Assembly: GCF_014652375.1 (NCBI RefSeq)
Contig: NZ_BMYR01000001.1
Coordinates: 110,292-174,291, forward strand
DNA length: 64,000 nucleotides
Reading direction: 5' to 3'
Origin: Alishewanella tabrizica
Lineage (GTDB): Bacteria > Pseudomonadota > Gammaproteobacteria > Enterobacterales > Alteromonadaceae
Shown: in pieces, positions 17,488 through 28,902 of the stretch
How positions within the stretch are numbered: the stretch's first letter is position 1
Layout of the letters: every line of letters begins with the position of its first letter
Position numbers and translations under genes: made by a program
Notes under the pieces: model-generated
Databases searched by the model: none
Told to the model about the DNA's origin: nothing
Seen by the model: only the letters and a program-made list of their open reading frames with translations

Positions 17488-17905
17488 TGTCAGTCATCAA
17501 CCCTACTGAGGGTGCTCCTGCGTTTTTCAATACGTTAATAAGCCGGATGATCGAATTATAATCAACACGACCATCACCTTTTACAATAACCTGCGTACCC
17601 GGTTCAATGGTTAACCAACTTGCTACTTCTACTTGCAACTGTGAAGCAGTAAACGGACCTTGGTTATTGCCATCTTTTTCAAAATAATATAAACCGTCTT
17701 CGTCTACCGTCGCCACAAGTGGCGTTTTGCCATCTTTCATTTGCTCTAATGGCTCAGCAGCAGACTTGGGTAACTCAACTTTAACGCCTTGCGTAATAAT
17801 CGGCGTGGTTACCATGAAAATTACCAGTAGCACCAGCATAACGTCGATATAAGGCACTACGTTGATTTCAGCAACAGGGCGACGTCTTTTACGGGTGTAG
17901 GTCAT
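17477..17905 (-). CDS. tolR: Tol-Pal system protein TolR
   Basis: TolR is the stator partner of TolQ, an ExbD/TolR family protein. It has a short basic N-terminus (RKRRRPVAEINVVPYIDV), one membrane helix that carries the essential proton-path Asp (near residue 21, IDVMLVLLVIFMV), and a periplasmic domain. At 142 aa it has the normal length. It starts one base before the tolQ stop ends. Confidence 0.96.
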   Translation of the reverse strand: MTYTRKRRRPVAEINVVPYIDVMLVLLVIFMVTTPIITQGVKVELPKSAAEPLEQMKDGKTPLVATVDEDGLYYFEKDGNNQGPFTASQLQVEVASWLTIEPGTQVIVKGDGRVDYNSIIRLINVLKNAGAPSVGLMTDNEV

Positions 17906-18588
17906 TAGCCTTGCTCTCCGCTAGTCACTGCTTGACGGTGTAGTATATTGGCAAACTCTTCTACAAAATTAACGTAACTATTTTCAAGTTGCTCAACTTG
18001 GGTTGAAAACTTGTTGTAGGCAATTACTGCCGGTATCGCTGCAAATAACCCTATCGCTGTTGCGATAAGAGCTTCTGCAATACCAGGCGCTACCATCGCC
18101 AGAGTGGCTTGTTGCACAGCACCTAAGGCGATGAAAGAGTTCATAATACCCCATACTGTACCAAATAAACCGATATACGGACTAATTGAACCCACCGTCG
18201 CTAAAAAAGGTAAATCAGCTTCAAGGCGCTCAACTTCACGCGATAACCCAACCCGCATTGCTCGGTGTGTGCCATCCATCACAGCCGCTGATTGGCGACT
18301 GGTTTTGTGCATGCGTGCAAATTCTTTAAAGCCTGCCTTAAACAACGATTCCATACCGTTGGCTTGTTGGCGTGCACTCACTTCAGCATACAGTTTTGAA
18401 AGATCTATGCCCGACCAAAAACGATCTTCAAATTTACGTGCGTCGTCTAATGCTTCTTTTAAAATCTTTTTGCGTTTAAAGATCATGGCCCAAGAGATAA
18501 CTGACATCCCCACCAGGATTAACATTACTGCCTGAACAACTATGCTAGCTTCGAGCAAAAGATGCAGAATGGAAATTTCACCTGACAC
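17905..18588 (-). CDS. tolQ: Tol-Pal system protein TolQ
   Basis: TolQ forms the pentameric inner-membrane channel around TolR (MotA/TolQ/ExbB family). It has a first membrane helix near residues 14-36, a large cytoplasmic loop, and two further helices, including [23 protein letters not shown] and the Ala-rich [20 protein letters not shown]. It is 227 aa long and overlaps ybgC by 11 bp. Confidence 0.97.
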   Translation of the reverse strand: MSGEISILHLLLEASIVVQAVMLILVGMSVISWAMIFKRKKILKEALDDARKFEDRFWSGIDLSKLYAEVSARQQANGMESLFKAGFKEFARMHKTSRQSAAVMDGTHRAMRVGLSREVERLEADLPFLATVGSISPYIGLFGTVWGIMNSFIALGAVQQATLAMVAPGIAEALIATAIGLFAAIPAVIAYNKFSTQVEQLENSYVNFVEEFANILHRQAVTSGEQG

Positions 18589-18988
18589 GTGTTAATACCT
18601 CTATTATTTCTGCTGGAATAGCCCGTGCTTTTAACAGCGACGGATCTACACAAGCGACTTTTATTTCTGCACTACAAACTAAATCTTGGTTTGCATTCGC
18701 AATATATTGTTTAAAAATCAAGCTAACCCGCTTTAAGGTACTGATTTCACAGAACACGGTCAACAGTTCGTTGAACTTAGCAGGCTGTTTGTTCAGCATT
18801 TGCACATCAGTAACCACAAAAGCCACGTTCTTTGCTAACCAAATATCCTGCTCAACTCCAAGGGCACGCAACCATTCGGTGCGCGCTCGCTCAAAGTATT
18901 TCAGGTAGTTTGCATAGTAAACAATGCCACCGGCGTCGGTATCTTCATAATACACACGCACTGGCCATGAGAAGTTGTTTCGCTGCAT
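18578..18988 (-). CDS. ybgC: Acyl-CoA thioesterase YbgC (tol-pal associated)
   Basis: YbgC is a hotdog-fold thioesterase and the first gene of the Tol-Pal operon in many proteobacteria. The catalytic Asp lies in the [13 protein letters not shown] motif near residue 17, followed by [13 protein letters not shown]. It is 136 aa long, close to the family norm. The start [18 protein letters not shown] fits the family. Confidence 0.95.
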   Translation of the reverse strand: MQRNNFSWPVRVYYEDTDAGGIVYYANYLKYFERARTEWLRALGVEQDIWLAKNVAFVVTDVQMLNKQPAKFNELLTVFCEISTLKRVSLIFKQYIANANQDLVCSAEIKVACVDPSLLKARAIPAEIIEVLTRVR

Positions 18989-19475
18989 CTGGATCCGTAT
19001 TCTTTCGCGCCTGTATGATAATTAAGCCCGCGCTCGAACTCAATTGCCTACATGCTAAATTGGCAACTATATTTTTTCGCGCTGACCACTTGTTTTTTTG
19101 CAAAACACCTTATGGACTTATTATCTTAGCTTAAGTTCGCAAAGAGAAGCCCAAAACACGTTAAAATTAGATTAAAACTGTTTCAAGGCGAGTTTGCATC
19201 AGCTAATGAAAAAGTAATCTGATCGTATGATGAAGTCTTTATATGAACACCAGATGAATACACTAAAAATGCCTGATTGAGACTATGCTTTTTTTCAGAA
19301 ACCGAAGAAGAGCAATTTCAAAGCATTAGTTTTTTTAATATCAAAGTGGTGCTTTTTCTAGTTTGAAGTAAAAGCTCCAAATCTTTATTATGTGCGGGTG
19401 TTCTGAGCTAGCGCAAACACAGCTAGGCGGTAGTGATTACGTGCTTAGTCTGTTTAGTCAAGTTCACATAACAAT
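18989..19475. other. Intergenic stretch, no gene seen
   Basis: About 490 AT-rich bases lie upstream of the Tol-Pal operon. They must hold its promoter on the minus strand, but no single site stands out. No open frame with coding character is seen. The far right part leads into the small-RNA candidate. Confidence 0.5.
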
Positions 19476-19583
19476 GAGGCTTTGTGAGAGAAGCGTTGTT
19501 GTTTGCTCCAAACATGTTCCCTGGATTTATTGAAGCACTCCTTCAACTTGTTGCTTGCCCGCTCATTGAGCGGGCTTTTTTTT
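19476..19583 (+). ncRNA. Candidate small RNA with its own terminator
   Basis: A plus-strand stretch of about 100 nt contains a hairpin (TTGAAG-N5-CTTCAA, 19530-19546) and ends in a strong terminator. All annotated genes on both sides run on the minus strand, so no known plus-strand transcript explains this terminator. A weak -10 (TAACAAT near 19468-19474) would place the start near 19480. The start is uncertain and no homology is claimed. Confidence 0.35.
19557..19583 (+). terminator. Orphan plus-strand rho-independent terminator
   Basis: A 9-bp stem GCCCGCTCA/TGAGCGGGC with a one-base loop (19557-19575) is followed by eight T. The minus strand lacks a T-tract after the stem, so it acts on plus-strand transcripts only. 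Confidence 0.8.
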
Positions 19584-19599
19584 GTGTTTTTTTCGGTGT

Positions 19600-20619
19600 C
19601 TATTTTTCGCTTGCGCTACCTGGTAAATCATAGCCCAAATGCTGATAAGCACGCGGTGTCGCGATGCGTCCGCGTGGCGTACGTTGAATAAAGCCTTGCT
19701 GAATTAAAAACGGCTCAATCACATCTTCAATGGTTTCTTTTTCTTCACCAATTGCCGCGGCTAAATTGTCTAACCCTACGGGCCCACCCATAAATTTATC
19801 AATAATGGCATCTAATAGCTTTCTATCCATATAGTCGAAGCCTTGCGCATCCACATCCACCATCTTAAGGGCGGCACTGGCAACTTCTACAGTCACAATA
19901 CCATTCGCCTTTACTTGCGCGTAATCACGTACACGCCGTAATAACCGATTGGCAATACGAGGGGTTCCGCGTGAACGGCGGGCAATTTCGGTGGCACCGT
20001 CTTCATCCAATTGCATAGCCAGAAAATGCGCTGAGCGCATAATAATTTGGCTCAGTTCCTCAACCTTATAAAACTCTAAGCGCTGAACAATACCAAAACG
20101 ATCCCGAAGTGGCGAAGTTAAAGCGCCTGCTCGCGTCGTCGCCCCCACTAACGTAAAAGGTGGCAAGTCTAATTTAATGGAACGTGCTGCCGGACCTTCG
20201 CCGATCATCAAATCAAGTTGATAATCTTCCATAGCAGGATACAGAATTTCTTCAACGACAGGGCTTAAACGATGGATTTCATCAATAAAGAGCACATCAT
20301 TTTCTTCAAGATTGGTCAGTAAAGCCGCCAAATCGCCGGCTTTTTCTAACACAGGGCCCGAAGTGGTTTTAATGTTTACGCCCATTTCGTTTGCGACAAT
20401 CATCGCTAACGTGGTTTTACCTAAACCCGGTGGGCCGAAAATCAGTAAATGATCTAGAGGTTCACCACGACCACGGGCTGCTTCAATAAATATGGCCATT
20501 TGTTCGCGCACATGCGCTTGCCCTGTGTAATCGGCTAAGGTTTTAGGGCGAATGGCGCGATCTATCGCTTCATCTTCTTTCAGTGCACCCGATTGGATCA
20601 GGCGATCGGCTTCTATCAT
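19600..20619 (-). CDS. ruvB: Holliday junction branch-migration ATPase RuvB
   Basis: RuvB is the AAA+ hexameric motor that moves Holliday junctions with RuvA. It has Walker A GPPGLGKT, Walker B FIDEIHRL, the sensor region [19 protein letters not shown] and a C-terminal winged helix that ends with [12 protein letters not shown]. It is 339 aa long. It lies 29 bp after ruvA. Confidence 0.98.
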   Translation of the reverse strand: MIEADRLIQSGALKEDEAIDRAIRPKTLADYTGQAHVREQMAIFIEAARGRGEPLDHLLIFGPPGLGKTTLAMIVANEMGVNIKTTSGPVLEKAGDLAALLTNLEENDVLFIDEIHRLSPVVEEILYPAMEDYQLDLMIGEGPAARSIKLDLPPFTLVGATTRAGALTSPLRDRFGIVQRLEFYKVEELSQIIMRSAHFLAMQLDEDGATEIARRSRGTPRIANRLLRRVRDYAQVKANGIVTVEVASAALKMVDVDAQGFDYMDRKLLDAIIDKFMGGPVGLDNLAAAIGEEKETIEDVIEPFLIQQGFIQRTPRGRIATPRAYQHLGYDLPGSASEK

Positions 20620-20648
20620 GCTAGGCCTTTATATTTTTGCATTACCGC

Positions 20649-21269
20649 TTAAATCATACTTTTTAAAGCAGCTTTGATTAATTGCTCACTGCTGATACCA
20701 GGAGTAACGTATTGTTTTACCGCTTTTGCTGCTTGCAACGGCGAGTATCCTAGCCCCACCAGCGCACTTACGGCGTCTTGTTCCGCCGACGCAGGCGGTG
20801 CAAACAGGGCTTCATCATCAGATAACAACAGTTTATCGGTTATGGGTGTAGTAGACGTAACGCCCCATTCCTTTAGGCGATCACGCATTTCAATAACGAG
20901 GCGTTCTGCAGTTTTTTTACCAACACCCGGTAGCTTAACTAAGGTGCTGATATCGTCAAACTGTACACATCGTACAAAATGTTGTGCCGTCATGCCGGAG
21001 AGAATGGTTAACGCTAATTTGGGACCTACCCCATTCGCTTTAATTAATTGCCGAAACAAACTGCGCTCGGTTTGCGTGCAAAACCCATATAGCAATTGCG
21101 CATCTTCACGCACCACAAAATGGGTATAAATTATTGCCGCTTTGCCCACGTCGGGTAACGCATAAAAACTGGTAAGCGGTAACTGAACTTCATACCCTAC
21201 GCCTGCGACATCAAGCAATAAATCGGGTGGTTGTTTTTCTAAAATAACGCCGTTTAATCGTCCAATCAT
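20649..21269 (-). CDS. ruvA: Holliday junction DNA-binding protein RuvA
   Basis: RuvA holds the four-way junction and loads RuvB. It has the N-terminal OB fold ([21 protein letters not shown]), helix-hairpin-helix motifs ([27 protein letters not shown]) and the C-terminal RuvB-binding domain ([20 protein letters not shown]). It is 206 aa, close to the E. coli length of 203. Confidence 0.97.
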   Translation of the reverse strand: MIGRLNGVILEKQPPDLLLDVAGVGYEVQLPLTSFYALPDVGKAAIIYTHFVVREDAQLLYGFCTQTERSLFRQLIKANGVGPKLALTILSGMTAQHFVRCVQFDDISTLVKLPGVGKKTAERLVIEMRDRLKEWGVTSTTPITDKLLLSDDEALFAPPASAEQDAVSALVGLGYSPLQAAKAVKQYVTPGISSEQLIKAALKSMI

Positions 21270-21323
21270 GCTTTATCTTTCTAAGTAAATGGTTAAGTGG
21301 CTGATGGTTAAGTGGCTAAATAA

Positions 21324-21845
21324 TTAGCGTAAACGACCACGCACGGTTTTTTGGGCTTGCCCCGCCAAGGCAATAAGACTTTGCTGAGTATGCCCATGAC
21401 ACAGTGCAACCGCAAGGGCATCGGCGGCATCGGCTTGCGGGTTAGCAGGGAGTTTAAGTAAGTGCTTAACCATATGCTGAACTTGAGCTTTATCTGCAGC
21501 CCCAGTGCCAACAACTGCCTGCTTAACTTGTCTGGCTGAGTATTCGTGTACGGCAAGCCCAGCCACTTTAGCAGCAACAATAGCGGCCCCACGTGCTTGT
21601 CCCAATTTTAGCGCAGAATCTGGATTACGAGCCATAAACACTTGTTCTATGGCAAAAATTGTCGGCTGTGTTTGCGCAATAATCTCCGATATTCCCTGAT
21701 AAATGCGCAAAAGCCGTTCGGGCAGCTCATCAGTCCCCAAACGAATACAGCCACTGGCAATGTACACAAACTTACCCGCGTGCTGCTTGATCACGCCGTA
21801 GCCTGTTAAACGGCTCCCGGGATCGATCCCTAAAATAATATTCAC
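21324..21845 (-). CDS. ruvC: Crossover junction endodeoxyribonuclease RuvC
   Basis: RuvC resolves Holliday junctions by symmetric cuts. The acidic catalytic set is visible: Asp in [14 protein letters not shown], Glu in FAIEQVFMA, and Asp residues near the end ([12 protein letters not shown]). I chose the GTG at 21845, which gives 173 aa as in E. coli and places ILGIDPG at the N-terminus. A GTG at 21872 would add nine residues, and neither has a clear ribosome binding site. It is upstream of ruvA in the usual order. Confidence 0.95.
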   Translation of the reverse strand: MNIILGIDPGSRLTGYGVIKQHAGKFVYIASGCIRLGTDELPERLLRIYQGISEIIAQTQPTIFAIEQVFMARNPDSALKLGQARGAAIVAAKVAGLAVHEYSARQVKQAVVGTGAADKAQVQHMVKHLLKLPANPQADAADALAVALCHGHTQQSLIALAGQAQKTVRGRLR

Positions 21846-21906
21846 AGTATTTAACGCCAAAGGAATCGCCACAAGATAAACGCATGCCTAAGCACAGCAT
21901 TGGCTA

Positions 21907-22653
21907 TCATAGTTCGAGTTCAGCCATTAACGCTTCACTGATCTCCGCATTATGAAATACATTTTGTACATCGTCTGAATCTTCTAACGCATCCAGCATT
22001 TTGATGAATTTTACCGCGTTTTCAGCATCTAATTCGGCACGCGTATCAGGCAATAAAGTGACTTCAGCCGATTCAGGTTGAAAACCAGCACTGAGTAAAG
22101 CGTCTTTTACCTGATTGTAACTTTCGGGAGAGGTGATGACTTCAAAACTCCCATCGCTGTGCGTTTGCACATCATCGGCACCGGCTTCCAACGCACTTTC
22201 TAAAAGAGTGTCTTCATCCACCCCCGCAGCAAAGAGTAAGACACCTTTGCGTTGGAATAAATAATTTACCGAGCCACTGGTGCCTAAGTTACCGCCAAAC
22301 TTGGTAAAGGCATGGCGAACATCGGCCACGGTACGTTTGTTGTTATCCGTCATGGTTTCGACAATAACGGCTACGCCACCAGGACCATAGCCTTCGTATA
22401 CCAGTTCTTCGTAATTCTCACCCTCTTGCATACCCGCACCGCGTTTAATTGCACGATCAATGGTATCTCGGGTCATGTTTTCAGAGAGCGCTTTATCCAC
22501 CGCTAAACGCAGTCTGGGATTTGCATTGGCATCGGGGCTAATTCGGGCTGCAACCGTCAGCTCACGAATGATTTTGGTCCAAATTTTGCTTTTTTTCGCA
22601 TCTTGACGGGCTTTGCGATGCTTCATATTTGCCCATTTGCTATGTCCAGCCAT
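21907..22653 (-). CDS. yebC: YebC/TACO1-family protein
   Basis: The N-terminus [19 protein letters not shown] and the motif [14 protein letters not shown] are diagnostic of YebC. Family members have been described as transcription regulators, including of ruvC neighbours, and as ribosome-associated factors that help translate proline runs. The protein is cytosolic and 248 aa long. It lies between aspS and ruvC, as in E. coli. Which role applies here cannot be told from sequence. Confidence 0.95.
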   Translation of the reverse strand: MAGHSKWANMKHRKARQDAKKSKIWTKIIRELTVAARISPDANANPRLRLAVDKALSENMTRDTIDRAIKRGAGMQEGENYEELVYEGYGPGGVAVIVETMTDNNKRTVADVRHAFTKFGGNLGTSGSVNYLFQRKGVLLFAAGVDEDTLLESALEAGADDVQTHSDGSFEVITSPESYNQVKDALLSAGFQPESAEVTLLPDTRAELDAENAVKFIKMLDALEDSDDVQNVFHNAEISEALMAELEL

Positions 22654-22677
22654 TTGTTACTCCTGCAGGATAGCAAA

Positions 22678-22702
22678 CAGCGGAGGACAATCGCCTCCGC
22701 TG
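22678..22702 (-). other. Intergenic hairpin between aspS and yebC
   Basis: A perfect 9-bp stem CAGCGGAGG/CCTCCGCTG encloses a 7-base loop. No T-tract follows on the minus strand, so it is more likely an mRNA processing or attenuation element than a terminator. Confidence 0.45.
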
Positions 22703-22711
22703 TGATCATCG

Positions 22712-24487
22712 TTACGCTTTGGTAATCACCTGAATGCCTAGTTCGGCTAATTGCTGTGGATTTGCGGCACCGGGTGCATCCGTTAATGGGCAGGCGGCAG
22801 TGGCCGTTTTTGGAAACGCCATCACATCACGAATCGAAGTTGCTCCCGTCATTAACATCACTAAGCGATCTAAGCCAAACGCTAAGCCAGCATGTGGCGG
22901 CGCACCATATTTTAAGGCTTCTAACAGGAAGCCAAATTTCTCATTGGCTTCTTCATCACTGATCCCCAGCAATGTGAATACTTTTGCTTGAACCTCTGCC
23001 GTGTGAATACGTACCGAGCCCCCGCCCAATTCTGTGCCGTTAAGCACCATATCGTAGGCATTCGACAATAACGCACCCAGTTTTAAGTCTGTGTTTGGCG
23101 TCTCTAAAAACGCTTGCGGCTCCAACGGCGAGGTAAATGGATGGTGTACCGCAGAGTAACTGCCATCATCATTTTCTTCAAACATAGGGAAATCGACGAC
23201 CCAGAGGGGTTTCCAGCCTGGTTGTGTGATCTTGAGATCGTCACCCAGTTTTAAACGCAGCGCACCCATTGCTTCGCACACCACTTTGTAACTGTCGGCA
23301 CCAAAGAAAATAAGATCGCCGGTCTGCGCTGAAGTGCGCTGTAAAATGTCAACAATAATTGCGGGGGTTAAAAACTTCGCCACTGGCGATTGAATGCCGT
23401 CGGCACCTGCACTTATATCGTTAACTTTTAACCACGCCAAGCCTTTAGCGCCATAGATACCAACAAAACTGGTGTAATTATCGATGTCTTTGCGCGATAC
23501 TTTTTCAGCTGCACCGGGTACCTTGAGCGCCACTACACGACCTTTAGGATCGTTAGCGGGGCCGGAGAACACTTTAAACTCAACGTCTTTTAAAAGATCG
23601 GCAACATCAACAAACTGCATCGGGTTACGTAAATCAGGCTTGTCTGAACCGTATAAACGCATGGCTTCCCAGTATGGCATTTGTGGGAAAGTACCTAAAT
23701 CAACGCCCAGCAGCTCGTTGAACATCTGGTGTACCATTTGTTCAGTTACTGCCATCACCTGTTCTGACGTCATAAACGACGTTTCGATATCAATTTGGGT
23801 AAATTCGGGTTGGCGATCAGCCCGTAAATCTTCGTCACGAAAGCATTTTACAATTTGATAATAGCGATCTAAGCCAGACATCATCAGCAATTGTTTAAAT
23901 AACTGCGGTGATTGCGGCAGCGCAAAAAACTGACCTTTGTGGGTACGGCTTGGCACCAGATAATCGCGTGCGCCTTCTGGAGTTGCCTTAGTTAGAATAG
24001 GTGTTTCAACATCTAAAAAGCCTTGGCTATCCATAAAGTTACGTACAAAACTGGTAACTTTAGCGCGAAACTTTAAACGCTCACTCATTAATGGCCGACG
24101 CAGATCCAGATAGCGGTATTTAAGACGCTGCTCTTCACTGTTTTCGTGATTAAAATCCAGTGGTAAAGGCGCAGATTTGTTTAAAATAGTCAGTTCGCTG
24201 GCATACACCTCAACGGCACCGGTCGCCATATCTTTATTAACTTGTGTGTCAGGACGGGCGCGCACTTCGCCTTTAATCTGAATACAAAATTCGTTACGTA
24301 AAGTATAAGCCACATCAAATAGGGCTTTTAAATCAGGATCGCATACCACTTGCACAATGCCATCACGGTCGCGTAAATCAATAAAAATTAAGCCACCTAA
24401 ATCACGGCGACGATTGACCCAGCCACTTAACGTAACCTGCTGACCGACTTCCTGAGTTGTTAATTTTCCGCAATAATGACTACGCAT
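22712..24487 (-). CDS. aspS: Aspartyl-tRNA synthetase
   Basis: A class II synthetase that charges tRNA-Asp. It has the N-terminal OB anticodon-binding fold ([24 protein letters not shown]), the class II motifs ([54 protein letters not shown]) and the bacterial insertion domain. I start at the ATG at 24487 ([10 protein letters not shown]), which matches the family N-terminus and has AAAGGA 7 bases upstream. A further in-frame ATG at 24505 would add six residues. It runs upstream of yebC. Confidence 0.98.
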   Translation of the reverse strand: MRSHYCGKLTTQEVGQQVTLSGWVNRRRDLGGLIFIDLRDRDGIVQVVCDPDLKALFDVAYTLRNEFCIQIKGEVRARPDTQVNKDMATGAVEVYASELTILNKSAPLPLDFNHENSEEQRLKYRYLDLRRPLMSERLKFRAKVTSFVRNFMDSQGFLDVETPILTKATPEGARDYLVPSRTHKGQFFALPQSPQLFKQLLMMSGLDRYYQIVKCFRDEDLRADRQPEFTQIDIETSFMTSEQVMAVTEQMVHQMFNELLGVDLGTFPQMPYWEAMRLYGSDKPDLRNPMQFVDVADLLKDVEFKVFSGPANDPKGRVVALKVPGAAEKVSRKDIDNYTSFVGIYGAKGLAWLKVNDISAGADGIQSPVAKFLTPAIIVDILQRTSAQTGDLIFFGADSYKVVCEAMGALRLKLGDDLKITQPGWKPLWVVDFPMFEENDDGSYSAVHHPFTSPLEPQAFLETPNTDLKLGALLSNAYDMVLNGTELGGGSVRIHTAEVQAKVFTLLGISDEEANEKFGFLLEALKYGAPPHAGLAFGLDRLVMLMTGATSIRDVMAFPKTATAACPLTDAPGAANPQQLAELGIQVITKA

Positions 24488-24677
24488 TAATTTATCCTTT
24501 GTCAAAGCTCTTAGGCTTACCTCTTAATGGCGGCAATTATAGCGAAATACGCTTTAATGTCACTGCCCTCAATGGAAAACTCTGTATTCGAATCGCACTA
24601 ACACGATAAGTTTTCAGCCTGAAGCAAAATTACGGTAAACTATGGCCTATTATTGGCTGTTTATTTTCGAGTTTTTG

Positions 24678-25409
24678 ATGCAAAAAGACCATGTATATGC
24701 CGAGCCATTGGCCCATATTCAAGATTTCCGCTTTGATGATGCGGTAGCTGATGTGTTTCCTGACATGATTCAACGATCGGTTCCAGGCTATCAAACCATT
24801 ATTCAAACCATTGGTAAACTCACCGCCCGTTATCAACAAGACAACAGTCATTATTACGACTTAGGTTGCTCCTTAGGTGCAGCCAGTTTAGCAATGCGCC
24901 GGCATATTAGTGCAGCCAATAGCAAAGTGATCGCGGTAGATAATAGCCAAGCCATGATTGAGCGCTGTCAGCGTCATTTGCTGGCGTTTCGCTCTGACGT
25001 GCCCGTAGAGGCGGTATTAGGTGATATTCGACAAACGCCTATTGAACAAGCCGCCGTGGTGGTGATTAACTTTACGCTACAATTTTTACCCCCGGAAGAT
25101 AGAGATGCCTTAATTCAGCGCATCTACAAGGGATTAAAACCAGGCGGCATTTTGATTTTGTCGGAAAAATTTAAAACTGACGATAACATTACGAATGATC
25201 TGCTGATTGATTTATACCATGATTTTAAACGTGCCAATGGCTATAGCGAATTGGAAATAAGCCAAAAACGCACTGCCCTAGAAAATGTAATGCGCCCCGA
25301 TACTTTGGCAACTCATGCCACACGTTTACAGCAAGCGGGATTTAGCGCCCATAATCTGTGGTTCCAATGCTTTAATTTTTGTTCAATGTTTGCCATTAAG
25401 GACGCATAA
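24678..25409 (+). CDS. cmoA: Carboxy-S-adenosyl-L-methionine synthase CmoA
   Basis: CmoA converts S-adenosylmethionine and prephenate to carboxy-SAM, the donor that CmoB uses to make cmo5U34 in tRNA. Conserved stretches are [22 protein letters not shown], the SAM-binding [16 protein letters not shown] and [13 protein letters not shown] chose the ATG at 24678 ([14 protein letters not shown], 243 aa), close to the E. coli length; an ATG at 24642 adds 12 hydrophobic residues without family support. It is 2 bp upstream of cmoB. Confidence 0.95.
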   Translation: MQKDHVYAEPLAHIQDFRFDDAVADVFPDMIQRSVPGYQTIIQTIGKLTARYQQDNSHYYDLGCSLGAASLAMRRHISAANSKVIAVDNSQAMIERCQRHLLAFRSDVPVEAVLGDIRQTPIEQAAVVVINFTLQFLPPEDRDALIQRIYKGLKPGGILILSEKFKTDDNITNDLLIDLYHDFKRANGYSELEISQKRTALENVMRPDTLATHATRLQQAGFSAHNLWFQCFNFCSMFAIKDA

Positions 25410-25411
25410 CC

Positions 25412-26377
25412 ATGTTAGATTTTTCAGCATTTTATGCGCTTTTAGCCCAAAGCCGTTTAAGCCCATGGTTAGAAACCCTACCCGCTCAATTAGCCATATG
25501 GTCTAAACATGCGTTACATGGCGATTTTAAACAATGGCAAAAAGTACTGGCAAATTTACCGGTCACCCCAGTTAGCCAAATTGAACTGGCCAATGCGGTA
25601 GAATTTGGCCGTGCTGAAGATATTAGTGCGGGTGAAGCGCAGCAAATCCGCTTTTTATTGCAGCAATTAAAACCTTGGCGTAAAGGCCCTTTTAAATTAC
25701 AAGGTATCGATATTGATACGGAATGGCGCTCAGATTGGAAATGGCAGCGCGTCTTGCCACATATCAGTGATTTAACCCACCGTTATGTGTTAGATGTGGG
25801 GTGTGGTAGCGGCTATCATTTGTGGCGAATGCGTGGTGCAGGGGCAGCCTGTGTGGTTGGCATTGATCCTTCGCAATTGTTTTATGCACAATTTCAAGCC
25901 GTTAAACACTTTAACCCCGACCCTGCTGTTAACTTAATTCCTATTGGCATTGATGAAATGCCCGTGTTAAAACAATTTGATACGGTGTTTTCGATGGGTG
26001 TGCTTTATCATCGGCGTTCACCCATCGACTTTCTGCAGCAGTTAAGAAATCAATTGCGGCCAGGCGGCGAGTTAATTTTAGAAACATTGGTGGTCGAAGG
26101 CGATGCGCAAACGGTATTAGTGCCCGGTGAACGCTATGCAAAAATGCGCAATGTGTGGTTTATTCCCAGTACTGCGGCATTATGCCAATGGCTAACACGG
26201 GTGGGCTTTAACGACATTCGGGTAGTCGATGTCAATCCCACGTCATTACAAGAACAGCGCGCGACAGCTTGGATGGAAAATGAAAGTCTGATTGATTTTC
26301 TCGATCCAAATGATCATAGTAAGACCATTGAAGGTTACCCTGCACCGCTACGCGCCGTGATCATCGCTAACGCTTAG
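25412..26377 (+). CDS. cmoB: tRNA U34 carboxymethyltransferase CmoB
   Basis: CmoB transfers the carboxymethyl group from carboxy-SAM to 5-hydroxyuridine 34 of several tRNAs, extending wobble reading. The 321-aa protein has the SAM-binding motif [15 protein letters not shown], then [12 protein letters not shown] and [16 protein letters not shown], all typical of CmoB. It follows cmoA in the same operon. Confidence 0.96.
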   Translation: MLDFSAFYALLAQSRLSPWLETLPAQLAIWSKHALHGDFKQWQKVLANLPVTPVSQIELANAVEFGRAEDISAGEAQQIRFLLQQLKPWRKGPFKLQGIDIDTEWRSDWKWQRVLPHISDLTHRYVLDVGCGSGYHLWRMRGAGAACVVGIDPSQLFYAQFQAVKHFNPDPAVNLIPIGIDEMPVLKQFDTVFSMGVLYHRRSPIDFLQQLRNQLRPGGELILETLVVEGDAQTVLVPGERYAKMRNVWFIPSTAALCQWLTRVGFNDIRVVDVNPTSLQEQRATAWMENESLIDFLDPNDHSKTIEGYPAPLRAVIIANA

Positions 26378-26420
26378 CGAAGATGCCCTAACGGGCCATT
26401 GTTAAGGATCTGATGCCAGT

Positions 26421-27311
26421 ATGCCCTATCGTCCGAAATCGACACTTGAACAATGGCGCATTTTGCAAGCCGTAGTAGATGCTGGGGGCTATACCCAAGC
26501 TGCTGATTTGCTAAATAAGAGCCAGTCTTCGTTAAACCATGCCGTAGCTAAATTGCAATCGCAACTTGGGGTAGAGTTACTCGAAGTGATTGGTCGTAAA
26601 GCACAATTAACCCCAGCGGGTGAAGTGATGTTACGTCGGTCTCGCGTGTTAACGCAACAAATTGAAGATTTAGAACTGCTCGCCGATAACTTAGACAAAG
26701 GCTGGGAACCAGAGATCCGTATTGCCACCGAACTGGCCTATCCTAAACAGTACTTATATGAAGCACTCAAGCAATTTTATCCGCTCAGTCGTGGTAGTCG
26801 TGTGCAGATTATTGATACCGTGCTTACCGGCACCAGTGAAATTATCACGCAGAAAAAGGCTGATTTAGTCATAACCGGAGTGGTACCCAGAGGCTATTTA
26901 AGTGAGCCCTTATATGTAACGCGCTTTATTCCTGTGGTAGGTGCAACCCACCCCTTAGCGAACGTGACCAGCTTGGATCAAAATGAGTTAAGTCAGCAAC
27001 TGCAAATTGTGATCCGCGATACCGCCGTAAAGCCACAAGAACATGTTGGTTGGTTAAAAGCCGAGCAACGCTGGACTGTAGATAACTTTCATGAAGCGGT
27101 CGATATTTTATTACTCGGGCTGGGCTTTTGTTGGCTGCCCGACTTTATTGTGGCTCAGCTTATGGCACAAGGCAGTTTATGTCGTTTACCGTTACAACAA
27201 AGCTCTGAGCGCTTAGTTGCCATGGGACTCTTGGCGCCGCAAGAGGAAACACTTGGCCCGGGCAGTCGGCAGCTTCGGCAACTTTTACTCGCTGCACACC
27301 AAAAACCATAA
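26421..27311 (+). CDS. LysR-family transcription regulator
   Basis: The N-terminal winged helix-turn-helix is clear (residues 8-65: AVVDAGGYTQAADLLNKSQS...GVELLEVIGRKAQLTPAGEV). A type 2 periplasmic-binding-like effector domain follows (about 90-296). The effector and target genes are unknown. No divergent neighbour gives a hint: cmoB is upstream on the same strand and a small unknown gene follows 9 bp downstream, probably in one transcript. Confidence 0.88.
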   Translation: MPYRPKSTLEQWRILQAVVDAGGYTQAADLLNKSQSSLNHAVAKLQSQLGVELLEVIGRKAQLTPAGEVMLRRSRVLTQQIEDLELLADNLDKGWEPEIRIATELAYPKQYLYEALKQFYPLSRGSRVQIIDTVLTGTSEIITQKKADLVITGVVPRGYLSEPLYVTRFIPVVGATHPLANVTSLDQNELSQQLQIVIRDTAVKPQEHVGWLKAEQRWTVDNFHEAVDILLLGLGFCWLPDFIVAQLMAQGSLCRLPLQQSSERLVAMGLLAPQEETLGPGSRQLRQLLLAAHQKP

Positions 27312-27320
27312 GGAAAATGT

Positions 27321-27728
27321 ATGCATTCGCAAGAATTAAAAGAACTCATGCAAGGCTCAGCACAAGATGCCATTGCCTACGCAGCAGAACAAAACCAGTT
27401 AACCTTAGATTATTCGTTAGATAGCCTGCATGTTGTAGATCAATTGCTATCGCGTTTACATGACGATCAACAGCAACGCCCCCACTCGGGTGAAATGCTG
27501 TTTACCTTGTGCAACATTATGGGCGCCTATGTTGGCGAGGTGTTTATTCGTAATGTGGGAGGAGACTGGCAAAGTAATAATAGCGATAACACCGCGCCTT
27601 ATATGGCAGTAGGGTTTGGAGAGCGTGAATTTCCTTTTGCGTCAGTGTGTTACCATAAAATTACCAACGAAGACAGTATCAGTTTACAAGACTATGTGCG
27701 CCAAGCTAAAGAGAATGCCATGCAGTAA
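27321..27728 (+). CDS. Conserved protein of unknown function (135 aa)
   Basis: A soluble acidic protein without signal peptide or membrane segment. It resembles DUF3806-type proteins (AYAAEQNQLTLDYSLDSLHVVDQL, then LCNIMGAYVGEVFIRNVGGDW and a C-terminal SVCYHKITN). The family's biochemical role is not known to me. It lies 9 bp after the LysR gene and about 75 bp before purM, so co-transcription with the regulator is likely. DUF3806 assignment is by pattern only. Confidence 0.7.
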   Translation: MHSQELKELMQGSAQDAIAYAAEQNQLTLDYSLDSLHVVDQLLSRLHDDQQQRPHSGEMLFTLCNIMGAYVGEVFIRNVGGDWQSNNSDNTAPYMAVGFGEREFPFASVCYHKITNEDSISLQDYVRQAKENAMQ

Positions 27729-27804
27729 AGCTTTTGTCTGCGCCGTTTAACGGGTAAAATAGCGAACACTTTAGCCAACCCATTAAGCCATTTCGAGGAA
27801 AGCC

Positions 27805-28848
27805 GTGAGCGAGCACAATTCATCTTTAAGTTACAAAGACGCCGGAGTAGACATTGACGCAGGTAATGCACTTGTTGAGCGTATTAAAGGCGCTGTAAAA
27901 CGGACAACGCGCCCTGAAGTGATGGGCGGCTTAGGGGGTTTTGGGGCCTTATGCCAAATTCCTGCTGGCTACAAAGAGCCTGTGCTGGTATCGGGTACCG
28001 ATGGTGTCGGCACGAAATTACGGCTAGCAATGGATTTAAAACGTCATGATGGCGTGGGTATCGACTTAGTCGCCATGTGCGTAAATGATTTGGTCGTGCA
28101 AGGTGCCGAGCCATTATTTTTCCTTGATTACTATGCTACCGGCAAATTGGATGTTGACACAGCATCACGCGTAGTTGCCGGCATTGCTGAAGGCTGTGTG
28201 CAATCGGGTTGTGCACTTGTGGGTGGTGAAACGGCTGAAATGCCAGGCATGTACCACGGCGAAGACTATGATATTGCTGGTTTTTGTGTTGGCGTGGTTG
28301 AGAAAGCCGAGATTATTGATGGCAGCAAGGTAAAACCTGGTGATCAACTTATTGCGTTAGCGTCTTCTGGCCCGCACTCAAATGGTTTCTCGTTGATTCG
28401 TAAAGTGTTAGAAGTGTCAGGCCAATCTGCAGACACCTTGCTTGACGGTAAAAGTTTGGCTGATCATTTACTAGAGCCAACCCGAATTTATGTGAAAAAC
28501 CTGCTAAACCTGTTTAAAACGACGCCTGTACATGCGTTATGCCATGTAACCGGTGGTGGTTTTTGGGAAAATATTCCTCGGGTATTACCTGAAAATACTA
28601 AAGCGGTTATTAATGGTAAAAGCTGGCAGTGGCCTGCTATTTTTAACTGGCTGCAACAACAGGGCAATATCAGTCGCCATGAAATGTACCGTACCTTTAA
28701 CTGTGGTGTAGGTATGATCTTAGTCGTACCGGCCAATGAAGTACAAAACGCCTTGCAGCAATTACAGCAGGCTGGTGAAACAGCTTGGCATTTGGGTGAA
28801 ATTGAAGCCGCAGTCGCAAATGAGCAACTCGTTGTTATTAACGAATAA
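27805..28848 (+). CDS. purM: Phosphoribosylformylglycinamidine cyclo-ligase
   Basis: PurM (AIR synthetase) closes the imidazole ring in purine synthesis using ATP. Recognisable stretches are [43 protein letters not shown] and [15 protein letters not shown]. The start is a GTG at 27805 with GAGGA 6 bases upstream, giving 347 aa. purN follows 54 bp later, as in E. coli. Confidence 0.97.
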   Translation: MSEHNSSLSYKDAGVDIDAGNALVERIKGAVKRTTRPEVMGGLGGFGALCQIPAGYKEPVLVSGTDGVGTKLRLAMDLKRHDGVGIDLVAMCVNDLVVQGAEPLFFLDYYATGKLDVDTASRVVAGIAEGCVQSGCALVGGETAEMPGMYHGEDYDIAGFCVGVVEKAEIIDGSKVKPGDQLIALASSGPHSNGFSLIRKVLEVSGQSADTLLDGKSLADHLLEPTRIYVKNLLNLFKTTPVHALCHVTGGGFWENIPRVLPENTKAVINGKSWQWPAIFNWLQQQGNISRHEMYRTFNCGVGMILVVPANEVQNALQQLQQAGETAWHLGEIEAAVANEQLVVINE

Positions 28849-28902
28849 GCCGCACAACTTGCTTTTAAAATTTGTGATAACAACTTACGAGAATAACGCG
28901 GC

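Noticed and set aside
16559-17509. 316-codon plus-strand open frame opposite tolA
   Set aside because: It mirrors the Ala/Lys/Glu-rich helix of TolA, reads as Ser/Ala/Arg-rich low-complexity sequence, and has no ribosome binding site.
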